Shown piece after piece: positions 26,780-36,430 of a DNA stretch of 64,000 nucleotides; position 1 is the stretch's first letter, and the number at the start of each line of letters is the position of its first letter. The stretch lies in NCBI RefSeq assembly GCF_020707265.1, contig NZ_JAJFEQ010000001.1, forward strand, positions 434,001-498,000, read 5' to 3'. The DNA comes from Massilia sp. IC2-477 (GTDB taxonomy: Bacteria; Pseudomonadota; Gammaproteobacteria; Burkholderiales; Burkholderiaceae_D). Below the pieces are notes generated by a model that saw only the letters and a list, made by a program, of their open reading frames with translations, did not search any database and was not told the DNA's origin. The translations under genes were made by a program, and so were the position numbers.

Positions 26780-26865
26780 ACGGTTTCTACATCGTCGGCG
26801 GCCTGGTCGCCGCCGGGCTGCTGGTCTACCTGCTGGTGGCCCTGTTCAAGGCGGAGGACCTGTGA
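26776..26865 (+). CDS. kdpF: K+-transporting ATPase small subunit KdpF
   Basis: A 29-aa single-helix peptide ([19 protein letters not shown]... ending KAEDL). Size, hydrophobic core and the final charged residues match KdpF, which stabilises the KdpFABC complex in the inner membrane. Start and stop overlap the preceding small ORF, and kdpA starts at its end. Confidence 0.88.
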   Translation: MNGFYIVGGLVAAGLLVYLLVALFKAEDL

Positions 26866-26867
26866 GC

Positions 26868-28568
26868 ATGTTCTCCGACTTCGTTCCGCTGCTGGCGGTC
26901 TTCCTGCTGGTCCTGCTCCTGCTGGGCTATCCCCTGGGCCTGTTCATGGCCCGTGTTGCCGATAGCGCTGCCGTTCCCGGCATGCGCTGGATGGGCAAGA
27001 TCGAAGCGCTGTTCTACCGCGCGGCCGGAGAGGGCTGTACCGCAGCGCAGACCTGGAAAGCGTACGCGCTGGCGCTGATCGCCTTCAACGCCGTGGGCGC
27101 CATTGCCGTCTATGGCGTGCAGCGCATGCAGGCCTGGCTGCCGCTCAATCCCGAAGGCATGGCCAACGTCGGCCCCGATTCTTCGTTCAACACCGCCGTC
27201 AGTTTTGTTGCCAACACCAACTGGCAGGGCTACAGCGGCGAGCAGACCATGAGCGTCCTGACCCAGATGGTCGCGCTCGCGGGCCAGAACTTCTTCTCGG
27301 CCGCCACCGGCATCGCCGTTGCCTTTGCGCTGATCCGCGGCTTTGCCGCCCGCTCGAGCAGCGCCATCGGCAATTTCTGGGTCGACCTGACCCGCGCCAC
27401 CCTGTACGTGCTGCTGCCGCTGTCGATCGTGTTCGCCGTGTTCTTCGCCAGCCAGGGCGTGGTGCAGAATTTTTCAGGCCATGTCGATGCGCATACGCTG
27501 GAGGCCGCGACCCAGAGCATCCCGATGGGACCAGTGGCTTCGCAGGAAGCCATCAAGCTGCTGGGCACCAACGGCGGCGGCTACTTCAACGCCAATTCGG
27601 CTCACCCCTTCGAAAACCCGAACGCACTGTCGAACTTCGTGCAGATGATCGCCATCTTCCTGATTCCCGCAGGCCTGTGCTTCAGCTTCGGGCGCATGGT
27701 GGGGGACATGCGCCAGGGCTGTGCGGTGCTCGCCACCATGACCGTGCTGTTCGTCGGCGCCGCCATGCTGACCTATGCGGCGGAAAGCGCGACCAATCCT
27801 CTGCTCACGTCACTCGGCGTCGATGCCGCCGCCGGCAACATGGAAGGCAAGGAGACCCGCTTCGGCATCGCTGGCTCGAGCCTGTTTGCGGCCGTCACCA
27901 CCGCCGCTTCTTGTGGCGCGGTGAATGCCATGCACGACTCCTTCATGCCCCTGGGCGGCATGGTGCCGATGGTGCTGATGCAGTTGGGCGAGGTGGTCTT
28001 CGGCGGCGTCGGATCGGGCCTGTATGGCATGCTGGTATTCGCCATCCTGGCGGTCTTCATCGCCGGCTTGATGATCGGCCGCACCCCGGAATACCTGGGC
28101 AAGAAGATCGGCGCCTTCGAAATGAAGATGGCCTCGCTGGTCATCCTGATCACGCCCTGCCTGGTGCTGGTCGGCACAGCGATCGCGGTGGTGGCGGGCG
28201 CCGGCAAGGCCGGCATCGCCAACCCGGGGGCGCACGGTTTCTCCGAAGTCCTGTATGCGCTGAGCTCCGCCGCCAACAACAACGGCAGCGCCTTCGCCGG
28301 CCTCTCCGCCAATACGCCGTTCTACAACACCCTGCTGGCGGTGGCGATGTGGTTCGGCCGCTTCGGCGTGATCGTCCCGGTGCTGGCAATCGCCGGTTCG
28401 CTTGCCGCGCGCCAGCGCCTCGCTGCCAATGCCGGCACCATGCCGACCCACGGTCCGCTGTTCGTCGGCCTGCTGGCCGGTACCGTCGTGCTGGTCGGTA
28501 TCCTCAACTACGTGCCGGCGCTCGCCCTGGGCCCGGTGGTCGAGCATCTTCAACTGTTCGCCAAATGA
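26868..28568 (+). CDS. kdpA: K+-transporting ATPase subunit A
   Basis: Potassium-channel-like subunit (566 aa) of the high-affinity KdpFABC pump in the inner membrane. About ten hydrophobic helices. Selectivity-filter-type loops are visible: [47 protein letters not shown] and [13 protein letters not shown]. The ATG at 26868 has GGAGG 10 bases upstream; the GTG at 26862 is an alternative. The stop overlaps the kdpB start (ATGA). Confidence 0.97.
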   Translation: MFSDFVPLLAVFLLVLLLLGYPLGLFMARVADSAAVPGMRWMGKIEALFYRAAGEGCTAAQTWKAYALALIAFNAVGAIAVYGVQRMQAWLPLNPEGMANVGPDSSFNTAVSFVANTNWQGYSGEQTMSVLTQMVALAGQNFFSAATGIAVAFALIRGFAARSSSAIGNFWVDLTRATLYVLLPLSIVFAVFFASQGVVQNFSGHVDAHTLEAATQSIPMGPVASQEAIKLLGTNGGGYFNANSAHPFENPNALSNFVQMIAIFLIPAGLCFSFGRMVGDMRQGCAVLATMTVLFVGAAMLTYAAESATNPLLTSLGVDAAAGNMEGKETRFGIAGSSLFAAVTTAASCGAVNAMHDSFMPLGGMVPMVLMQLGEVVFGGVGSGLYGMLVFAILAVFIAGLMIGRTPEYLGKKIGAFEMKMASLVILITPCLVLVGTAIAVVAGAGKAGIANPGAHGFSEVLYALSSAANNNGSAFAGLSANTPFYNTLLAVAMWFGRFGVIVPVLAIAGSLAARQRLAANAGTMPTHGPLFVGLLAGTVVLVGILNYVPALALGPVVEHLQLFAK

Positions 28569-30679
28569 TCATGAAACCACCTGTCATCGACACCACCATT
28601 CCCCAGGCGATCCCAGGGCGCCGCAGCTTGAGCCTCTTCGACTCGACGCTGCTCGGCCCGGCCATCGCCGACTCCTTCCGCAAGCTGCACCCGCGCACCC
28701 AGCTGCGCAGCCCCGTCATGTTCGTGGTCTACGCGGGCAGCATCCTGACCACCCTGCTGGCGATCGATGCCTTTGCCGGCCAGGGTGAGGCGCCCGCCGG
28801 CTTCATCGCGGCGACCGCGGCCTGGCTCTGGTTCACGGTGCTGTTCGCGAACTTCGCCGAAGCCCTGGCCGAAGGCCGCAGCAAGGCGCAGGCGGCGTCG
28901 CTGCGCAGCCTGAAACAGACCGTGATGGCCAAGAAGCTGCCGTCGCCGCACCACGGCGCTACCTGGTACCCGGTGAAATCGGAAGAGCTGCGCAAGGGCA
29001 TGCACTTCCTGGTCGAGGCGGGCGATGTGATTCCCGTGGACGGCGAGGTGCTGGAGGGCGTCGCCTCGGTCGACGAAAGCGCCATCACCGGCGAATCCGC
29101 CCCCGTGATCCGCGAGTCCGGCGGCGACTTCAGCGCCGTCACCGGCGGCACCCGCGTGCTGTCGGACTGGCTGGTGGTGCGCGTCACGGCCGACCCCGGC
29201 GAGACCTTCCTCGACCGCATGATCGGCATGGTCGAAGGCGCCTCACGCAAGAAGACGCCAAACGAGATTGCGCTCACCATCTTGCTGGTGGCGCTGACCA
29301 TCGTATTCCTGGTGGTGACCGTGACCCTGCTGCCGTTCTCGCTGTTCTCGGTGGAAGCCGCGGGGGCAGGGCAGCCGGTGACGATCACGGTGCTGGTCGC
29401 GCTGCTGGTCTGCCTCATTCCCACCACCATTGGCGGCCTCTTGTCGGCCATCGGCGTGGCCGGCATGAGCCGCATGATGGGCGCCAACGTCATCGCCACC
29501 TCGGGCCGCGCGGTCGAGGCGGCGGGCGACGTCGACGTGCTGTTGATGGACAAGACCGGCACCATCACCTTCGGCAACCGGCAGGCCGCCGCCTTCCTGC
29601 CGGCGCCGGGCGTGAGCGAACAGGAACTGGCGGACGTCGCGCAACTGGCCTCGCTGGCCGACGAGACCCCGGAAGGGCGCAGCATCGCGGTGCTCGCCAA
29701 GAGCCGCTTCAATATCCGCGAGCGCGACATGTCTGCCCTGGGCGCCAGCTTCGTTCCGTTCACCGCACAGACCCGCATGAGCGGCGCGGATATCGGCGCT
29801 CGCCGCCTGCGCAAGGGCGCGGCCAGCGCCATCCGCGCCTACGTGGAAGCGCTCGGCGCGACCTGGTCCGCCGAAGTGGAAGCAATCGCCGACGCCGCCG
29901 CGCGTCGCGGCAGCACCCCGCTGGTGGTGGCCGACGGCGGCCAGGTGATGGGCGTAGTCGAACTCAAGGACGTGGTCAAGGGCGGGATCCGCGAACGCTT
30001 CGCCGAGCTGCGCCGCATGGGCGTGAAGACTGTCATGATCACTGGCGACAACCGCCTGACCGCCGCCGCCATCGCGGCCGAGGCGGGCGTGGACGACTTC
30101 GTCGCCGAGGCCACGCCGGAGCAGAAGCTGGAGCTGATCCGCCGCTACCAAGGGGAAGGCAAGCTGGTGGCCATGACCGGCGACGGCACCAACGACGCGC
30201 CGGCGCTGGCCCAGGCCGATGTCGCGGTGGCGATGGCATCCGGCACCCAGGCGGCCAAGGAAGCCGGCAACATGGTCGACCTCGACTCGAACCCGACCAA
30301 GCTGCTGGAGATCGTCGAGATCGGCAAGCAGATGCTGATGACACGCGGCGCGCTGACCACCTTCTCGATCGCCAACGACATCGCCAAGTACTTCGCCATC
30401 GTGCCGGCCGCCTTCGTCGGCACCTATCCGGCGCTGCAGGCGCTTAACGTCATGCAGCTGACCAGTCCCGCATCGAGCATCATGTCGGCGGTGATCTTCA
30501 ACGCCCTGATCATCGTGTTCCTGATTCCATTGGCTTTGAAGGGCGTGCGCTACCGGGCAATCGGGGCCGCCAGCCTGCTGCGCCGGAACATGCTGGTGTA
30601 CGGCCTGGGCGGCATCCTGCTGCCCTTCGCCGGCATCAAGCTGATCGACATGGTCTTGACCGCCCTGAACCTTGTTTGA
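28565..30679 (+). CDS. kdpB: K+-transporting ATPase subunit B (P-type ATPase)
   Basis: Energy-coupling subunit of KdpFABC, 704 aa. P-type ATPase motifs in order: [10 protein letters not shown], phosphorylated Asp 329 in DKTGTI, KGAASAI (nucleotide site), MITGDN and [11 protein letters not shown]. Seven or so membrane helices flank the cytoplasmic domains. The start ATG overlaps the kdpA stop; a second in-frame ATG lies 6 bases on. The frame is open far upstream, but that part is kdpA read out of frame. Confidence 0.97.
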   Translation: MIMKPPVIDTTIPQAIPGRRSLSLFDSTLLGPAIADSFRKLHPRTQLRSPVMFVVYAGSILTTLLAIDAFAGQGEAPAGFIAATAAWLWFTVLFANFAEALAEGRSKAQAASLRSLKQTVMAKKLPSPHHGATWYPVKSEELRKGMHFLVEAGDVIPVDGEVLEGVASVDESAITGESAPVIRESGGDFSAVTGGTRVLSDWLVVRVTADPGETFLDRMIGMVEGASRKKTPNEIALTILLVALTIVFLVVTVTLLPFSLFSVEAAGAGQPVTITVLVALLVCLIPTTIGGLLSAIGVAGMSRMMGANVIATSGRAVEAAGDVDVLLMDKTGTITFGNRQAAAFLPAPGVSEQELADVAQLASLADETPEGRSIAVLAKSRFNIRERDMSALGASFVPFTAQTRMSGADIGARRLRKGAASAIRAYVEALGATWSAEVEAIADAAARRGSTPLVVADGGQVMGVVELKDVVKGGIRERFAELRRMGVKTVMITGDNRLTAAAIAAEAGVDDFVAEATPEQKLELIRRYQGEGKLVAMTGDGTNDAPALAQADVAVAMASGTQAAKEAGNMVDLDSNPTKLLEIVEIGKQMLMTRGALTTFSIANDIAKYFAIVPAAFVGTYPALQALNVMQLTSPASSIMSAVIFNALIIVFLIPLALKGVRYRAIGAASLLRRNMLVYGLGGILLPFAGIKLIDMVLTALNLV

Positions 30680-30689
30680 GGAATCGCGT

Positions 30690-31274
30690 ATGCAATCCAT
30701 TCTCCGTCCCGCGCTTGTCCTGTTTGGCGCACTCACCCTGGTCTGCGGCCTCGCCTACCCGGCGCTGGTCACCGGCATCGCCCAGGCCGCCTTTCCGGAC
30801 CAGGCCAACGGCAGCCTGCTGAAGCAGGGCGACCGGGTAGTCGGCTCGCGCCTGATCGGCCAGCATTTCGAAGCGCCGCAGTATTTCTGGGGCCGTCCCT
30901 CGGCAACCGCACCGGCGCCCTACAACGGCGGCGGCTCTTCCGGCTCGAACCAGGGGCCGCTCAATCCGGCCCTGCTGGAGGCGGTCAAGGGGCGCGCCGA
31001 GGCGCTTCGCGCCGCCGATCCGGACAACGGCGCTCCGATCCCGCAAGATCTGGTCACCGCCTCGGCCAGCGGGCTCGATCCCGAGATCAGCCTGGCGGGT
31101 GCGCGCTGGCAGGCGGCCCGGGTGGCCAGGGCGCGCGGCCTGGCCCTGGCCGACGTCCAGCAGCTGATCGATGCGCACGCGGAACAGGCGGTATTGGGCC
31201 TGTTCGACGAGGCCCGCGTCAACGTGCTGGCCCTGAATCTGGCGCTCGACGCCCAAGTGCGCGATACTCGCTGA
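30690..31274 (+). CDS. kdpC: K+-transporting ATPase subunit C
   Basis: A 194-aa subunit with one N-terminal membrane helix ([25 protein letters not shown]) and a periplasmic domain. Family motifs include [38 protein letters not shown] and [30 protein letters not shown] use the ATG at 30690 preceded by TGAGGAATCGCG; the TTG at 30672 would overlap kdpB. Fourth structural gene of the Kdp operon. Confidence 0.96.
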   Translation: MQSILRPALVLFGALTLVCGLAYPALVTGIAQAAFPDQANGSLLKQGDRVVGSRLIGQHFEAPQYFWGRPSATAPAPYNGGGSSGSNQGPLNPALLEAVKGRAEALRAADPDNGAPIPQDLVTASASGLDPEISLAGARWQAARVARARGLALADVQQLIDAHAEQAVLGLFDEARVNVLALNLALDAQVRDTR

Positions 31275-31277
31275 ACC

Positions 31278-33992
31278 ATGCCGCTGAACGTCCCCCAACG
31301 CCCCGACCCCGATGCCCTGCTGGCGCAGATGCATGCCCAGGAGCGCAGCGCGGCGCGCGGCAGGCTGCGCATCTATTTCGGCGCTTCGGCCGGCGTGGGC
31401 AAGACCTACGCCATGTTGCAGGAAGCGCGCCGCCTGCAGGCCGAGGGCAGGGAGGTGCTGGTCGGCGTGGTGGAGACCCACGGACGGCAGGAAACGGCGC
31501 AGCTGCTGGAGGGCCTGGTGCAGCTGCCGCGCCGCCAGGTCGAGCACCGCGGCGTACGCATCGGCGAATTCGACCTCGATGCGGCGCTGGCGCGGCGTCC
31601 GGCCGTGGTCCTGGTCGACGAACTGGCGCATTCGAACGCGCCGGGCTCGCGCCACCCCAAGCGCTGGCAGGACGTCGAAGAACTGCTGGAGGCCGGCATC
31701 GACGTCCTGAGCACGGTGAACGTCCAGCACCTGGAAAGCCTGAACGACGTGGTGGGGGGCATCGCCGGCATCCGCGTCGCCGAAACGGTCCCCGACAGCG
31801 TGTTCGACGAGGCGGCCGAAATCGTGATGGTCGACCTGCCAGCCGATGCGCTATTGAAGCGTCTGAAGCAGGGCAAGGTCTACCAGCCGGCCCAGGCCGA
31901 GCGAGCGGCCGACAACTTCTTCAGGAAGGGCAACCTGATCGCGCTGCGCGAACTGGCGCTACGCCGCACCGCCGACCGCGTCGAAGGCGAGGTGCGCGCC
32001 TGGCGCATTGAGCAGTCGATCGAGGACATCTGGAAGACCGGGGCCGGCCTGCTGCTGTGCATCGGGCCAGACTCCGCCGGCGAGCACCTGGTACGCAGCT
32101 GCGCGCGCATGGCTTCGCAGCTGGGCACCGGCTGGCACGCGCTGTACGTGGAAACCCCGCGCCTGGCGCGCCTGCCGGCGGCGGCGCGCGCGCGCATGCT
32201 GGCCGCGCTCGCGCTGGCCGAGGACCTCGGCGCGACCACTGCCACGGTGGCGGACGGGGAGGTGGCCCAGGCCGCGGTCGACTATGCGCGCAGCCACAAC
32301 CTGTCGAAGATCGCCCTGGGCCGCTCGCACCTGCGCTGGCCCTGGCAGCGCCAGGTGGCACGCCGCCTGGCGCGGCTGGCGCCCGGGCTCGACCTGATCG
32401 AGGTCGGCGCGCCCGCCGTCGCGCCGTCCACCACCCCGCGCCCACCGGCGGCACAGGCGCCCGCTGGCAGGATACGCCCACTGCCGCACCTGGTGGCGGC
32501 CGGCGCCAGCCTGCTCACGGCGGCTGCCGTCACGCCGCTCCTGCCCTGGCTCGACCTGGCCAACATCGCCATGCTGTTCCTGCTGGTGGTGGTGCTGGTG
32601 GCGGTGCGCTTCGGGCGCGCGCCGTCCGTGACCGCCACCTGCGTCGGCGTGGCCTGCTTTGACTTCTTCTTCGTGCCGCCGCGCTTCACCCTGGCGGTGT
32701 CCGATTTCCAGTATGTGATCACCTTCGGGGTCATGCTGGCCGTCGGCCTGATCACCGGCCACCTGACGGCCGGCCTGCGCTTCCAGGCCCGGGTGGCGGC
32801 GCGGCGCGAGCAGCGCGTGCGCGCCCTCTACGAATTCGCGCGCGAGCTGTCCGGCGTGCTGGTCGCGGAACAGGTGGTCGAAGCGACCCAGGCCCTGGTC
32901 CAGGAAGCCTTCGGCGCCCGCGCGACCCTGCTCGCGCCGGACGCCGACGGCAAGCTGGTGCTGCCCGATGCTCCGCCGCCCGGCTTCGATGCCGGAATCG
33001 CGCAATGGGCCTTCGACCATGCCCAGGTTGCGGGTCTGGGCACCGACACGCTGCCGGCCAGTTCCGTGTTCTACCTGCCGCTAGTGGCGCCGATGCGTAC
33101 CCGCGGCGTGCTGGCGATCGAGCCGCAGGGTGGGCCGGAACGCGGGCGCTGGACCCTCGGGCCGGAGCAGCGCCGCCAGCTCGACGCCCTGGCGGCGCTG
33201 GCCGCGATCGCGCTCGAGCGCGTGCATTACGTGGAGGTGGCGCAGTCGGCGCTGGTGGGCATGGAATCCGAGCGCCTGCGCAACTCGCTGCTGGCGGCGC
33301 TGTCGCACGACCTGCGCACGCCCCTCACATCGCTGGTGGGCCTGTCCGAGTCGCTGCTGCGTGCCGAGCCGCCGCTGGCGCAGGCGCCGCGCGAGCTGGC
33401 CCAGGCGCTGCACGACGAGTCGCTGCGCCTCGTCACCATGGTGGCGAACCTGCTCGACATGGCGCGCATCGAAAGCGGCCAGGTGCGCTTCAACCTCGAC
33501 TGGCAGGCGCTGGAAGAGGTGGTCGGGGCGGCCCTGCGCGCCAGCAGCGCCGCGCTGCGCCGGCACCACGTGACCGTGCGCCTGCCGCACGACATGCCGC
33601 TGCTACGCTTCGACGCCGTGCTGGTCGAGCGGGTGCTGTGCAACCTGCTCGAGAATGCCGCAAAATACACGCCGCCGGGTTCGCGCATCGAAATCGGTGC
33701 GGCCGTGCGCGACGCGCTGGTCGAGGTCATGGTCTTCGACAGCGGTCCCGGATTGAAGCCCGGCAGCGAGGAAGCGGTGTTCGAGAAGTTCACCCGCGGC
33801 GAGTGCGAATCGGCGCTGCCGGGCGTGGGCCTGGGGCTGGCGATCTGCCGCGCCATCGTCGAGGCCCATGGGGGGCGCATCCGCGCCTGCGCTTCGCCGC
33901 TGGGCGGAGCCGGCTTCGTGTTTTCGCTGCCCGCCGGCCAGCCGCCCGCGACCCCCGAACCCGAATTGCCTACGGATAGCCCACATGAGTGA
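31278..33992 (+). CDS. kdpD: Potassium sensor histidine kinase KdpD
   Basis: A 904-aa inner-membrane sensor kinase. Order: KdpD domain with Walker A GASAGVGKT (35-43) and VDELAHSNAPGSRHPKRWQDV; a Usp-like domain (about 255-370); a four-helix DUF4118 membrane unit (about 405-500); a GAF-like linker; a HisKA with His 677 in SHDLRTPLTSL; and HATPase with NLLENAAKYTPPG and GVGLGLAICRAIVEAHGG. Length is standard. It starts 3 bp after kdpC and overlaps kdpE by 8 bp. It responds to K+ limitation and phosphorylates KdpE. Confidence 0.96.
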   Translation: MPLNVPQRPDPDALLAQMHAQERSAARGRLRIYFGASAGVGKTYAMLQEARRLQAEGREVLVGVVETHGRQETAQLLEGLVQLPRRQVEHRGVRIGEFDLDAALARRPAVVLVDELAHSNAPGSRHPKRWQDVEELLEAGIDVLSTVNVQHLESLNDVVGGIAGIRVAETVPDSVFDEAAEIVMVDLPADALLKRLKQGKVYQPAQAERAADNFFRKGNLIALRELALRRTADRVEGEVRAWRIEQSIEDIWKTGAGLLLCIGPDSAGEHLVRSCARMASQLGTGWHALYVETPRLARLPAAARARMLAALALAEDLGATTATVADGEVAQAAVDYARSHNLSKIALGRSHLRWPWQRQVARRLARLAPGLDLIEVGAPAVAPSTTPRPPAAQAPAGRIRPLPHLVAAGASLLTAAAVTPLLPWLDLANIAMLFLLVVVLVAVRFGRAPSVTATCVGVACFDFFFVPPRFTLAVSDFQYVITFGVMLAVGLITGHLTAGLRFQARVAARREQRVRALYEFARELSGVLVAEQVVEATQALVQEAFGARATLLAPDADGKLVLPDAPPPGFDAGIAQWAFDHAQVAGLGTDTLPASSVFYLPLVAPMRTRGVLAIEPQGGPERGRWTLGPEQRRQLDALAALAAIALERVHYVEVAQSALVGMESERLRNSLLAALSHDLRTPLTSLVGLSESLLRAEPPLAQAPRELAQALHDESLRLVTMVANLLDMARIESGQVRFNLDWQALEEVVGAALRASSAALRRHHVTVRLPHDMPLLRFDAVLVERVLCNLLENAAKYTPPGSRIEIGAAVRDALVEVMVFDSGPGLKPGSEEAVFEKFTRGECESALPGVGLGLAICRAIVEAHGGRIRACASPLGGAGFVFSLPAGQPPATPEPELPTDSPHE

Positions 33993-34677
33993 CAAGCCGA
34001 CCGCGCTGCTGGTCGAAGACGAACCCCAGATCCGCCGCTTCGTGCGCGCCGCGCTGGAGCAGGAAGGCTGGCAGGTGCACGAAGCCGCCAGCATGGCGCG
34101 CGGCCTGATCGACGCCGGCACGCGCCGCCCCGACCTGGTGGTGCTCGACCTCGGCCTGCCGGACGGCGACGGCATCGACTTCATCGCCGACCTGCGCAAG
34201 TGGTCGGCGGCGCCGGTGATCGTGCTGTCGGCACGCAGCCTGGAAAGCGAAAAGATCCGCGCGCTCGACGCCGGCGCCGACGACTACCTCACCAAGCCAT
34301 TCGGCACCGGCGAGCTGCTGGCGCGCGTGCGCGCGACCCTGCGGCGCCAGCGCCAGCCCGCCACCCGCGAGGACGGCAGCGTGCGCTTCGGCAGCGTGGC
34401 CGTCTATCCCCAGGAACGCAGCGTCACGCGCGACGGCAAGCATGTGCACCTGACCCCGACCGAATACCGGCTGCTGTCGGTCCTGGTCGGCAATGCCGGG
34501 CGGGTCCTGACCGCTCCCCAGTTGCTGCGCGCCGTGTGGGGGCCGGGCCATGCGGAGAGCGGCCACTACCTGCGCATCTACATGGGCCACCTGCGCCACA
34601 AGCTCGAGGACGACCCGGCCCAGCCGCGCCACCTGCTCACCGAGACCGGGGTCGGCTACCGCCTGTGGCTGGGCTGA
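33985..34677 (+). CDS. kdpE: Response regulator KdpE
   Basis: A 230-aa OmpR-family regulator: receiver with acidic LLVEDEP, phospho-acceptor Asp 55 in LVVLDLGLPDGDG and Lys in LTKPFGTGELLARV, then a winged-helix DNA-binding domain (HLTPTEYRLLSVL...YLRIYMGHLRHKLE). The ATG overlaps the 3' end of kdpD. Expected to activate the kdp operon, and probably the TorF porin gene, through the 11-bp direct repeats found upstream of both. Confidence 0.96.
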   Translation: MSDKPTALLVEDEPQIRRFVRAALEQEGWQVHEAASMARGLIDAGTRRPDLVVLDLGLPDGDGIDFIADLRKWSAAPVIVLSARSLESEKIRALDAGADDYLTKPFGTGELLARVRATLRRQRQPATREDGSVRFGSVAVYPQERSVTRDGKHVHLTPTEYRLLSVLVGNAGRVLTAPQLLRAVWGPGHAESGHYLRIYMGHLRHKLEDDPAQPRHLLTETGVGYRLWLG

Positions 34678-34773
34678 CCCGGCGGCGCAACACGTCATGA
34701 GCATTCACGCGCCGTCCAGGATAGCCGTCGTGTAGACTGGGTTGACGTTCTACTTTGACAACACGGCTGAGGC

Positions 34774-35919
34774 ATGAGTGCAAACCTGACCGGACACCTG
34801 TCGCCGGACGATCCCGAGCTTTTCCCCATCACACGCGCCATGGTCGCCCTGCGCGGGCAGGTGCTGCAGGCCTGGATGGACGAGGTGCGCAGTGCCGTTC
34901 CGCAGGCCGAGGATCTTTCCCTGCCGGTCCTCGAGAACACGCTGCCGGCCTATTTCGACACCCTGGCTGCGCTGCTCACGCCAAACTATTCGGCGCGCGT
35001 GGTCACCGACCTCGGCGCGCTGGCGAGCGAGCATGGCGGCGAGCGCGCGCGCCTGACGCTGTACGATGCCACCGCCCTGATTCACGAGCTGCAGATCTTC
35101 CGCGACGTGCTGGTGCGCGAGCTGGGACGCCATGGCGTGACGCTCGACGAGGGCCAGCGCGCCACCCTGTTCGCCCACGTCGATGCCACGATCCGGGAAA
35201 GCGCGAACGCCTTCACGGTGGTGCAGGCGGCCCTGCGCGAGCAGTTCGTCGCCTCGATGGCGCACGACCTGCGAACGCCGCTGTCCACCGCCCAGCTGGC
35301 AGCCGAGATGATCAACCATACTTCCAGCGACGAGAACGTGCGCCGCTTCGCCGAGAAGATCGTGGCCAGCACCCAGCGCATCGACGGCATGACGCGTGAG
35401 CTGCTCGACCGCATCGCCTTCTGCAAGACCGGGCCGGTACGGCTGCGCCTCGAGCGCTTCGACATGGCGGCGCTGGTGCGCGACGTAGTGCAGTCGGCCG
35501 AGCCTTTCCACGCCATCGAGCTGGCCTTGGGTGACGATCCGGTCGAAGGCTGGTGGTGCGGAGAGGCGATTCGCCGCGCTATCGAGAACCTGGTCAATAA
35601 TGCGATCAAGTACGGATCGCGCGAGGTCCCGATCACGGTGACCCTGTCGACCACGGTCGAGCGTGTGCAGGTGATGGTGCATAACCAGGGACCGCCGATC
35701 GCGCCGGAAGACAGCGAAAGCATTTTCCAGCTCTACCGCCGCGCCGGCAGCCAGGGACCGGGCCAGGGCTGGGGCGTGGGCCTGCCCTATGTACGGCGCG
35801 TCGCCGAAGCGCACGGCGGCAGCGTCATCATGTCCAGCTCGGTGGAAGACGGCACCGCTTTCGTGATCGACCTGCCGGCCGACGCGCGGCCGTTCGCCGG
35901 CGCACCGACCGCCGCTTAG
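34774..35919 (+). CDS. Soluble sensor histidine kinase
   Basis: A 381-aa protein without membrane helices. Residues 1-140 are a helical domain resembling the RsbRD/RsbR N-terminal sensor type (ARVVTDLGALASEHGGERARLTLYDATALIHELQIFRDVL). A HisKA follows with His 164 in SMAHDLRTPLS, then HATPase with NLVNNAIKYGS and WGVGLPYVRRVAEAHGG. No receiver partner is adjacent except kdpE, 97 bp upstream and codirectional. The signal is unknown. Confidence 0.85.
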   Translation: MSANLTGHLSPDDPELFPITRAMVALRGQVLQAWMDEVRSAVPQAEDLSLPVLENTLPAYFDTLAALLTPNYSARVVTDLGALASEHGGERARLTLYDATALIHELQIFRDVLVRELGRHGVTLDEGQRATLFAHVDATIRESANAFTVVQAALREQFVASMAHDLRTPLSTAQLAAEMINHTSSDENVRRFAEKIVASTQRIDGMTRELLDRIAFCKTGPVRLRLERFDMAALVRDVVQSAEPFHAIELALGDDPVEGWWCGEAIRRAIENLVNNAIKYGSREVPITVTLSTTVERVQVMVHNQGPPIAPEDSESIFQLYRRAGSQGPGQGWGVGLPYVRRVAEAHGGSVIMSSSVEDGTAFVIDLPADARPFAGAPTAA

Positions 35920-35922
35920 AAC

Positions 35923-36330
35923 CTAGGCGCTGCGCTTGCTCATGGTGCCGTGGCCGCCGACCGGTTCGGTCTCGAAGCGTTCGCCGAATCCGGCGATCAG
36001 GGGGCGACCCCTGGCGATCGCGGCCTGCACCGCGGGCAGCGAGAGCGAAGCCTTGTGGCTGGCCTGGCTATCCCAGGTCTCGGTGATCCAGATCGCATCA
36101 GGGTCCGCCTTGTCCTTGGCGATGCCGTAGCTCAGGCAGCCCGGCATCGCACCCGTCCCTTCGAGCAGGATGGCGATGAGGGCGTCGCGCTGGCCCGGCT
36201 GGGCGCGCATTTTTCCGATCAATCCGTACATGGGTGTCGCTTCCTTCTGTTCTGGCGCGGCCTGGGTGGCCATGGGCAGGGCAGCGAGTGCCGCCAGGGT
36301 CTTCGCGGCCGTGCGTCGGTTCATCGTCAT
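35923..36330 (-). CDS. Exported quinol monooxygenase-like (ABM domain) protein
   Basis: A 135-aa protein. The first 25 residues (MTMNRRTAAKTLAALAALPMATQA) look like an export signal, with RR resembling a Tat motif although the consensus is incomplete. Residues 35-120 are an antibiotic-biosynthesis-monooxygenase (ABM) fold: MYGLIGKMRAQPGQRDALIAILLEG, CLSYGIAKDKADPDAIWITETWDSQASHKAS. Members include quinol oxidases and unknowns. It converges on the histidine kinase gene with a 3-bp gap. Confidence 0.75.
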   Translation of the reverse strand: MTMNRRTAAKTLAALAALPMATQAAPEQKEATPMYGLIGKMRAQPGQRDALIAILLEGTGAMPGCLSYGIAKDKADPDAIWITETWDSQASHKASLSLPAVQAAIARGRPLIAGFGERFETEPVGGHGTMSKRSA

Positions 36331-36430
36331 GGCAGCTCCCGATTAAATAAACAGCAAGTATAAACAAGTCCCGGTGGGCTGCGCTAAGATGGGGGTTTGC
36401 CAAGCAGGCCTCTCCCGAATGGAATACCCG

